Assembly: GCA_964584985.1 (NCBI GenBank)
Contig: CAZPBK010000010.1
Span: 1-36,227, forward strand
Source: JABMRF01 sp964584985
Lineage (GTDB): Bacteria > Patescibacteriota > Patescibacteriia > UBA11705 > JABHMO01
Length of the DNA stretch: 36,227 nucleotides
Reading direction: 5' to 3'
The notes under the pieces are model-generated. The model saw nothing but the letters and a program-made list of their open reading frames with translations. It was not told the origin of the DNA and did no database searches. Positions 31,311 through 36,227 of this stretch are shown piece by piece (within the stretch, counting starts at the first letter, position 1; each line of letters starts with the position of its first letter). Made by a program: the position numbers and the translations under genes.

Positions 31311-32285
31311 TTATTTTTTGTTTCTTCTACTATCATCAAAAAGTGAAACAGAATCTTCATTTCCTTTTTTTTGACGCAAATATGCGGCCACGCTTAATCC
31401 GGCTCTGGCACCCTCTCCCGCGGAAATAACAGCTTGTTTAAAAGGACTTTGGGTAGCATCCCCGGCGGCAAAAATACCGGGACAACTTGTTTTTCCCGCA
31501 TTATCCGTTTTTATATAACCTTTTTCACCAACATCTATTAAATCTTTTAATCCAACAAAATCATCTATCATACTTTTCCAACCGATTTCAATAAAAACAC
31601 CGTCCAACTCCATCTCTGAATTTTCCCGGGTTTTGTTATTAATTAATTCTACTTTTTCCAATTTTTCCTCTCCTTTAAAAGCGGTTATTTCCACAAAATC
31701 CTTTATTTCAATATTTTTCTTGTTTTTTACCGCTTTAATCAAGGTTTTTTCCGCCTTGTACTTTCCACTACGAACAAATAAATAGACTTTTTCGGCCAAC
31801 TCGGCCAAATAATCAGCCGCGTCAAAAGCAGAATTTGCTCCTCCGACAACCGCCACTTTTTTATCTTTGAAAAAAGGTCCGTCGCACGTAGCGCAATAAG
31901 AAACTCCCCGTCCGGTCAACTTTTCTTCGTTCGGCACACCCAAATGTCGCTGTTTTAAGCCAAAAGCCAAAATAACACTGTCCGCCAAGTAATCTTCTGA
32001 TTCTGTTTTCACTAAAAAACCATTATCTTTTTTTTCTATTTTTTTTACTGCGTTCATTTTTATCTCCGCTCCGGAGCTCTCGGCTTGTTCTTTGAACTTC
32101 ATGGCTAATTCAGGACCTTTAATACTTTTATAACCGGGATAGTTTTCCACCTCCGTGGTTATGGCCATCTGACCGCCAATATCTTTGGTTAAAACCAAAG
32201 TATTCAGTCCGCGACGAGAAGTATAAATAGCCGCGCTCAGACCGGCGCAAGCTCCGCCGACAATAATTACCTCGTATTTAGGCAT
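31311..32285 (-). CDS. trxB: Thioredoxin reductase-like flavoprotein
   Basis: 324 residues. The FAD-binding start is VIIVGGACAGLSAAIYTSRR (about 6-25); the redox site is SYCATCDGPFF (C131, C134); the C-terminal FAD motif is CPGIFAAGDATQSPFKQAVI (about 268-287). All match low-molecular-weight TrxR. The second nucleotide domain has VVGGANSAFDAADYL where NADPH enzymes have GGGDSA. The usual HRRxxxR NADPH-phosphate motif is VRSGKYK here, so NADPH preference is doubtful. It may use NADH or another donor, or be a TrxR-like flavoprotein. No thioredoxin gene is in the window. It follows a 52-residue ribbon-helix-helix gene at 42 bp and is probably co-transcribed with it. Confidence 0.88.
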   Translation of the reverse strand: MPKYEVIIVGGACAGLSAAIYTSRRGLNTLVLTKDIGGQMAITTEVENYPGYKSIKGPELAMKFKEQAESSGAEIKMNAVKKIEKKDNGFLVKTESEDYLADSVILAFGLKQRHLGVPNEEKLTGRGVSYCATCDGPFFKDKKVAVVGGANSAFDAADYLAELAEKVYLFVRSGKYKAEKTLIKAVKNKKNIEIKDFVEITAFKGEEKLEKVELINNKTRENSEMELDGVFIEIGWKSMIDDFVGLKDLIDVGEKGYIKTDNAGKTSCPGIFAAGDATQSPFKQAVISAGEGARAGLSVAAYLRQKKGNEDSVSLFDDSRRNKK

Positions 32286-32327
32286 AAATTTTAAAAATTA
32301 TTTATTTATTTCTAAACAAGAAACAAA

Positions 32328-32486
32328 CTATTTGTTTGTTCTTTTTTGATTTTTTTGTTCTGCCAACCAGTAACGAAATATATGTCGCATAAATTCGCTT
32401 TTATTGGAAAAATGGTTTTTCTTCATTTGTTTATCCATCTCTCGACAAAGTTCTTCAGGCAGGGAAAGTGTGACAACACAACGCAT
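32328..32486 (-). CDS. Ribbon-helix-helix (CopG/Arc-like) DNA-binding protein, 52 residues
   Basis: Short gene from ATG 32486 to TAG 32328. The protein begins MRCVVTLSLPEELCREMDKQ: a beta strand (CVVTLSLP) followed by helix A (about 10-24), the turn HFSNKSEF (about 25-32), and helix B (MRHIFRYWLAEQ). This is the RHH pattern: strand, helix, (S/N)xSEF turn, helix. The tail is basic (QKNQKRTNK). RHH dimers bind DNA by the strand and often repress their own operon. Two 10-bp direct repeats sit in the promoter. trxB lies 42 bp downstream, so redox gene control is possible (inference). No toxin gene is seen downstream, so an antitoxin role is not supported. Confidence 0.83.
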   Translation of the reverse strand: MRCVVTLSLPEELCREMDKQMKKNHFSNKSEFMRHIFRYWLAEQKNQKRTNK

Positions 32487-32500
32487 AAAATTTATTTTTT

Positions 32501-32520
32501 ATTGTATTACTTTGTATTAC
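32501..32520. promoter_or_regulatory. Tandem 10-bp repeats, operator candidate for the RHH protein
   Basis: ATTGTATTAC and TTTGTATTAC directly adjacent (9 of 10 identical), one helical turn apart. They cover the predicted transcription start. RHH regulators typically bind such spaced repeats. Confidence 0.55.
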
Positions 32521-32522
32521 AC

Positions 32523-32550
32523 ATAGTAACATCAACATATTTTTTGTCAA
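32523..32550 (-). promoter_or_regulatory. Promoter of the RHH-trxB unit
   Basis: On the minus strand TTGACA (32545-32550), 16 bp, TACTAT (32523-32528). Start near 32516, within the tandem repeats. Confidence 0.6.
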
Positions 32551-32566
32551 ACGGTTTTCCACAATA

Positions 32567-32592
32567 AAAAAACGGGCCTATTCGCCCGTTCA
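32567..32592 (-). terminator. Terminator of infB
   Basis: On the minus strand AACGGGC / GCCCGTT stem (32571-32577 with 32584-32590) followed by TTTTTTT. Confidence 0.85.
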
Positions 32593-32614
32593 GATAAAAT
32601 AATTTTTCATGTTT

Positions 32615-34588
32615 TTATTGATAAACCTTTTTCTCTTGGTAAACATCCAAAACATCATCCTTTTCAATCAAAGGTTGTCCTTTGAATTTTATTCCACATT
32701 CTTGATCTTTAACACAGTCTTTTACCTCTTGCTTCCCCACTTGCAAGGTTTCCACCTGGCCGGAAGTAATAAACTCATCACCTCGCAAAACAGCTACCTT
32801 GGCTCCGGGTTCTACCGAGCCTTTCAACACCTTTCCGCCAATAACCTGCAAATCATCTCCTTTTTTAAAACTGGCCAAAACCTGCACTTTTCCCATATCT
32901 TTTCTTACAATCTCCGCTTTTCTTAATTTTCTTATTCTTTCTTTGGCATCATCAATTAATTCGTAAATAATACTGTAGAGCTTTATTTCCACATCTTTTT
33001 CCTTGGCCAAATCCTCTACATTGGATGAAAGATGAACATTAAAACCATAAATTATCGATCCTGTGGCCTCGGCATTTAAAACATCACTTTCACCTACCGA
33101 ACCCAAAGATTTATCAACAAACTTTATTTTAACATCTTTGGTTTCAATTTTTTTCAATGATTCCACTATAGCTTCTTGAGAGCCCAAAACATCCGTCCTT
33201 AAAATAAGATTCAGGTTTTGTTCTTGATTATCTTCCTCGTTTTCCTCGCATTCTTTTTTTATAAAACTTTCTTCTTTTTTTATCTTATATGACTTGGTTC
33301 GTTTGGCTTCTTTCGGATTGGCAACCACCTCCAAGATGTCGCCCACCTTGGGTGCTATTTTCAACCCCATGATCTCAGCTGGTTGCGATGGTCCGGCTTT
33401 TTCTATTTCCCGGCCTTTATAATCCCGCAAAACCTTTACTTTTCCATAAAAAATACCGTCAACCACCAAACAATCTCCTTTTTGTAAAGTCCCGTTTCTA
33501 ACCAAAACCGTGGCAATCGGTCCGGCACCTTTATCCACATGAGATTCAATAATACTACCGTAAAAATCACCTTGCGGATTAGCCTGAAGTTTATCTTCCA
33601 TAATTTCCGTAGTCAAAGCCAATTGATCCAAAAGTTTATCAATATTTTTTTCAAATTTGGCGGAAATAGGAACAAAAGGAACTTTACCTCCCCATTCTTC
33701 CGGCAATAAATTGTGATTAGCTAATTCTTGTTTGACTTTATCTTCATTAGCTTCCGGCAAATCAATTTTATTAACCGCCACGATTATCGGCACCCCGGCC
33801 TCTTTGGCTATTTTCAGTCCTTCAATGGTTTGAGGTTTAACACCTTCGGTAGCGGCCACGACCAAAATGGCTATATCCGCCACCTTGGCTCCGCGAGAAC
33901 GCATGGCTGTGAAAGCTTCATGGCCCGGCGTATCTATAAAAGTTAATTTTTTACCTTTTTTACTGACTTGATAAGCACCAATATGCTGAGTAATCCCGCC
34001 GGCTTCTCCAGAAACAATATCGGTTTTTCTTATGGCATCCAAAAGTTTGGTTTTACCATGGTCAACATGGCCCATAACCACCACCACCGGCGCCCTGTAT
34101 TCGGTTTCTTCCTGACCGGCGATTTTTTCCGCCACTTTTTTGGCTTTATCAAGCTCAACTTCTTTTTCCAAATTCACTTCTTCGGAATCAAAGCCCAAGT
34201 CTTCAGCCACAATAGCTGCAGTATCAAAATCAATTCTTTGGTTCATGGAGGCCATAATTCCATTTTTCATTAGTTCGGAAATAACCTCGGTCACCGGTAA
34301 TTTTAATATTTCGGAAAAATCTTTTACCGTTAATACGCTGGGAATCTCCACCTGTTTTTTTTCCTTGGAATCTTCTTCATCCTTTTCCTCTTTTTGACTA
34401 ATCTTTAAGTACTCTTGTTTTTGTTTTTCCCGATCTTCAAAATTTCTCCAAGCACGAATAATTTTAGTCGCCAGCTGATCATCCACTTTAATGGCTTTCT
34501 GCCCAATGTCAAAACCCAGCTCAGGCAATTTTCCCCTTAGCTCGTCTGTTTCCACTTTTAATTTTCTGGCCAATTCAGTTATGTTCAT
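32615..34588 (-). CDS. infB: Translation initiation factor IF-2
   Basis: 657 residues, shorter than the 740-890 of model bacteria because the N-terminal region is reduced. Residues 1-50 contain an IF2_N-like start (MNITELARKLKVETDELRGK), then a charged linker and a second IF2_N-like piece (SVLTVKDFSEILKLPVTEVI, about 84-103). The G domain is complete: GHVDHGKT (173-180), DTPGH (219-223), NKID (273-276). Domain II and the C-terminal fMet-tRNA-binding part follow, ending in YQEKKVYQ; an acidic insertion (EECEENEEDNQEQN) lies about residue 450. IF-2 is a GTPase that places initiator tRNA on the ribosome. It stands alone here, not in the usual nusA-infB-rbfA cluster. Confidence 0.96.
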   Translation of the reverse strand: MNITELARKLKVETDELRGKLPELGFDIGQKAIKVDDQLATKIIRAWRNFEDREKQKQEYLKISQKEEKDEEDSKEKKQVEIPSVLTVKDFSEILKLPVTEVISELMKNGIMASMNQRIDFDTAAIVAEDLGFDSEEVNLEKEVELDKAKKVAEKIAGQEETEYRAPVVVVMGHVDHGKTKLLDAIRKTDIVSGEAGGITQHIGAYQVSKKGKKLTFIDTPGHEAFTAMRSRGAKVADIAILVVAATEGVKPQTIEGLKIAKEAGVPIIVAVNKIDLPEANEDKVKQELANHNLLPEEWGGKVPFVPISAKFEKNIDKLLDQLALTTEIMEDKLQANPQGDFYGSIIESHVDKGAGPIATVLVRNGTLQKGDCLVVDGIFYGKVKVLRDYKGREIEKAGPSQPAEIMGLKIAPKVGDILEVVANPKEAKRTKSYKIKKEESFIKKECEENEEDNQEQNLNLILRTDVLGSQEAIVESLKKIETKDVKIKFVDKSLGSVGESDVLNAEATGSIIYGFNVHLSSNVEDLAKEKDVEIKLYSIIYELIDDAKERIRKLRKAEIVRKDMGKVQVLASFKKGDDLQVIGGKVLKGSVEPGAKVAVLRGDEFITSGQVETLQVGKQEVKDCVKDQECGIKFKGQPLIEKDDVLDVYQEKKVYQ

Positions 34589-34633
34589 AAAAAATATTTT
34601 TTACCATCGTTTTTCTTTACTTTAATTAGTTTT

Positions 34634-34662
34634 ATTCTATCAAATTTAGCAAAAAAGGTCAA
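34634..34662 (-). promoter_or_regulatory. Promoter of infB
   Basis: On the minus strand TTGACC (34657-34662), 17 bp, TAGAAT (34634-34639). Start near 34627, leader about 38 nt, no Shine-Dalgarno. Confidence 0.65.
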
Positions 34663-34738
34663 GGACAGTCCAAGAAGCAACCCCTTTGATTAGTTTTAAG
34701 TGGTTTATTTTTGCACTTTTAGCCCATACAAACGGCTC

Positions 34739-34767
34739 TTGACAAATCATTTTTTTTACTGTAATAT
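34739..34767 (+). promoter_or_regulatory. Promoter of a putative small RNA
   Basis: TTGACA (34739-34744), 17 bp, TAATAT (34762-34767). The start predicted at about 34773-34775 is the first base of a long hairpin ending in a T-run. Confidence 0.7.
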
Positions 34768-34772
34768 TAACA

Positions 34773-34850
34773 AATGGTTATTTTAGCACCACTCGACTAA
34801 AAATCTCTCTCCTCAAATTGGCCGAGTCTGCTAAATTAGCCATTTTTTGA
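34773..34850 (+). ncRNA. Putative small RNA, about 76 nt, hairpin with own terminator
   Basis: The arm AAATGGTTATTTTAGCA (34772-34788) pairs with TGCTAAATTAGCCATTT (34829-34845) at 16 of 17 positions (one U-U mismatch, one G-U). An inner stem CTCG (34792-34795) / CGAG (34823-34826) continues it, with a 27-nt loop. The 3' arm runs directly into TTTTTT (34843-34848), so the hairpin is also an intrinsic terminator. No ORF inside. It could alternatively be an attenuator for the next gene, but that gene has its own promoter overlapping the end. Confidence 0.55.
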
Positions 34851-34875
34851 TTTTAAATAAATTGTAAGATACAAT
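34847..34875 (+). promoter_or_regulatory. Promoter of the TRM11-like gene
   Basis: TTGATT (34847-34852), 17 bp, TACAAT (34870-34875). Start near 34882, about 8 nt before ATG 34890, so the mRNA is almost leaderless, matching the absence of a ribosome site. Confidence 0.65.
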
Positions 34876-34889
34876 AAGAAAAATTATAT

Positions 34890-36029
34890 ATGCAATACTT
34901 TTTTATCCTCGGGCGACAGCCTCGCTTGTCCGCTGATGAGATCAAAATCAAGATCAGTAAAATCGATTCCAAAAGCACTCTGTTGAAAGAAACAGAACAA
35001 TTTTTGATTTACCAAATCAACAAAGACATGGAGCCGGAAAAATTAAACAAGCTTTTGGCCGGCACGGTGAAAATCGGTAAAATCATAAAATCAACCGATA
35101 ATTTTGATCCCAAAGAAATAAAAGCTCTTTTACCTGAGAACAAAGAAAAAGTTATTTTCGGCTTAAGTGCTTACGGACATAATTACAATATAAATAAAAT
35201 CGGTTTAAATATAAAAAAGGAGTTAAAAAACCAAGGTCAAAAAGCCAGGTTTGTCAGCGCCAAAGCCTATCCTCTCAGTTCCGTGGTGGTGCAAAAAAAT
35301 ATTTTGAACAAAAACGGAACAGAACTTGTTTCTTTAAAAACCGCTGAACAAATTTTTTGGGGAAAAACTTTATCTGTTCAACCGTTTGCTCTTTTTTCCA
35401 AGCTTGATTTTGGTCGACCGGCACGCGATGACTATTCCGGAATGCTACCGCCAAAACTGGCTCAAATAATGCTTAATTTATCAAAAGCTAAACCAACAGA
35501 CAAAATCCTGGATCCTTTTTGCGGTTCGGGCACGATTATTCAGCAGGCTTATTTTTTGGGGTTTAACCAAATCATTGGTTCTGACACCAACCCCAAAGCC
35601 ATAAAAAGCTGTCAGCAAAACTTAAAATGGTTGGCCGATGAATTTAATCTGAACATAAAACCCAAAATCCTTAATCTGTCCGCCCAAAACCTGAGCGAAA
35701 AAATGGAGAACAGCTCCATAAACATCATTGTTAGCGAGCCTGATCTGGGCCCGCCGTTAAAAGGCCGTGAGACCTCGGGTCAACTCAAGGAAATAGCCGA
35801 ACGGCTGGAAAGTCTTTATAAAAAATGCTTTGATTCTTTTAACCAAATTCTAGCTCAGAACGGAACAATAGTTTTTGTTTTTCCGGAATTTAAAACCAAA
35901 AAAGGTTCCATAAAATTAGATCTTGAAAAAATCTTAAAAAACAATTTTGAACTTAAAAAAACTTGGCTTTATACCCGGAAAGACCAACATCTGGCACGCC
36001 GTATTTGTTTGATTGAAAAAACCCCTTAA
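34890..36029 (+). CDS. TRM11-like tRNA/RNA (guanine-N2)-methyltransferase
   Basis: 379 residues. The N-terminal half (about 1-160) has a THUMP/ferredoxin-like arrangement (MQYFFILGRQPRLSADEIKI, VIFGLSAYGHN). The link FGRPARDDYSGMLPPKLAQI (174-193) is the conserved approach to the catalytic domain in the TRM11/Trm-G10 (UPF0020) family. SAM motif I is ILDPFCGSGTII (206-217), followed by IGSDTNPKAI (229-238). The catalytic motif, normally (D/N)PPY or DLPYG, is in SEPDLGPPLKGRE (about 282-294). Family members methylate guanine-10 of tRNA. The catalytic loop differs from the textbook sequence but resembles a variant I associate with Patescibacterial members; the exact target is therefore open. Single-gene unit with its own promoter and terminator. 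Confidence 0.85.
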   Translation: MQYFFILGRQPRLSADEIKIKISKIDSKSTLLKETEQFLIYQINKDMEPEKLNKLLAGTVKIGKIIKSTDNFDPKEIKALLPENKEKVIFGLSAYGHNYNINKIGLNIKKELKNQGQKARFVSAKAYPLSSVVVQKNILNKNGTELVSLKTAEQIFWGKTLSVQPFALFSKLDFGRPARDDYSGMLPPKLAQIMLNLSKAKPTDKILDPFCGSGTIIQQAYFLGFNQIIGSDTNPKAIKSCQQNLKWLADEFNLNIKPKILNLSAQNLSEKMENSSINIIVSEPDLGPPLKGRETSGQLKEIAERLESLYKKCFDSFNQILAQNGTIVFVFPEFKTKKGSIKLDLEKILKNNFELKKTWLYTRKDQHLARRICLIEKTP

Positions 36030-36047
36030 TAACAATTTTAACCAAGA

Positions 36048-36078
36048 AAAAAAGAGGCCGATGTTGCCTCTTTTTGTG
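36048..36078 (+). terminator. Terminator of the TRM11-like gene
   Basis: AAAAAGAGGC / GCCTCTTTTT stem (GAGGC 36054-36058 with GCCTC 36066-36070), A-run before and T-run after; may work in both directions. Confidence 0.82.
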
Positions 36079-36099
36079 TTTTTGTCTCTTTTGAAAAAA

Positions 36100-36227
36100 T
36101 CAGGACAAGAGCCAGAACCTCAAGTTCTTAATAACGCTCTTACCAAAAAACCAAGTAGCCTCCGCGTTTCCCTTTCTACTACATGTAAAGTGGAACATAT
36201 CTTGTCCGGATTCTATCAAAATCTCCA
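36100..36227. other. Structured edge region, possible ncRNA or partial gene
   Basis: GGACAAGA (36103-36110) pairs with TCTTGTCC (36200-36207), enclosing hairpins AGAAC/GTTCT (36114-36128), AGTAG/CTACT (36154-36180) and ATGT/ACAT (36183-36198). AAGAGC (36107-36112) can also pair with GCTCTT (36136-36141), which competes with the outer helix. The composition is less AT-rich than the spacers around it. A minus-strand frame is open from the edge to TGA at 36100-36102 (42 codons, ends NLRFWLLS), but a plus-strand frame is open too, so coding is unproven. It resembles no RNA family I recognise; tRNA, tmRNA and 6S were considered. Confidence 0.3.

Noticed and set aside
1..36227. tRNA genes and CRISPR arrays
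   Set aside because: No T-loop GTTCRANNC with matching acceptor arms and no series of regularly spaced direct repeats were found by eye; a tRNAscan run would settle the tRNA question.
36100..36227. tRNA-like cloverleaf or tmRNA end at the right edge
   Set aside because: The helices are present but T-loop and D-loop consensus bases are missing on both strands.

Overview
The window looks like a chromosomal segment of a Patescibacteria (Candidate Phyla Radiation) bacterium. The evidence is low-GC DNA, compact gene clusters with almost no Shine-Dalgarno sequences, and a gene set typical of the group: a T4SS-type pilin, RNase J, several TrmB-like regulators, a DUF4012 surface protein, a SWIB-domain protein, a TRM11-like methyltransferase, an N-terminally reduced IF-2 and a 'four helix bundle' protein. 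I cannot name the lineage from sequence alone. TGA is a normal stop here (for example at 10082 and 12595), which argues against the code-altered Absconditabacteria and Gracilibacteria.

Layout. 1-3.7 kb (minus): edge-truncated pilin-like gene, then a 2-oxoacid:ferredoxin oxidoreductase cluster (porG, porD, porA; no beta subunit) led by a DsbA-like thiol oxidoreductase, with an unusual 448-bp spacer between porD and porA. 3.7-8.1 kb (plus): secG, a membrane-anchored family 5 solute-binding protein and RNase J, whose 5' UTR can form a long hairpin. 8.2-8.6 kb: RNase P RNA with consensus promoter and terminator. 8.6-12.6 kb (plus): polyprenyl-phosphate sugar transferase and two GT4 glycosyltransferases. 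12.7-16.5 kb (minus): an island of eight or nine unrecognised small genes (membrane proteins, one lipoprotein, soluble proteins) under one consensus sigma70-type promoter, nearly every gene with a strong AAGGAGG-type ribosome site, and interrupted by a 100-N scaffold gap. 16.6-23.6 kb (plus): a TrmB regulator with a palindromic operator, a four-helix-bundle gene flanked by inverted repeats, a third GT4 enzyme, a DUF4012 protein and a large anchored surface protein. 23.6-25.1 kb (minus): two more TrmB-like regulators. 25.2-25.5 kb: an orphan 66-residue ORF with its own promoter, ribosome site and terminator. 25.5-34.6 kb: mostly minus-strand housekeeping genes (leuS, rnhB, SWIB, gdhA, trxB, a 52-residue ribbon-helix-helix protein, infB) plus a plus-strand SemiSWEET. 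34.7-36.2 kb: a putative small RNA, a TRM11-like methyltransferase and a structured region at the right edge.

How the genes fit together: glycan initiation and extension (8.6-12.6 and 17.8-19 kb), surface proteins (19-23.6 kb) and TrmB regulators probably form a cell-surface module. POR, glutamate dehydrogenase, DsbA and thioredoxin reductase cover part of central redox metabolism.

The two most striking things are: (1) the leucyl-tRNA synthetase carries a complete-looking RBBP9/YdeN-type serine hydrolase domain, with an apparently intact Ser-Asp-His triad, inserted into its editing (CP1) domain; and (2) the 12.7-16.5 kb island, whose translation signals, composition and orphan proteins differ from everything around it and whose first and last genes are paralogues.
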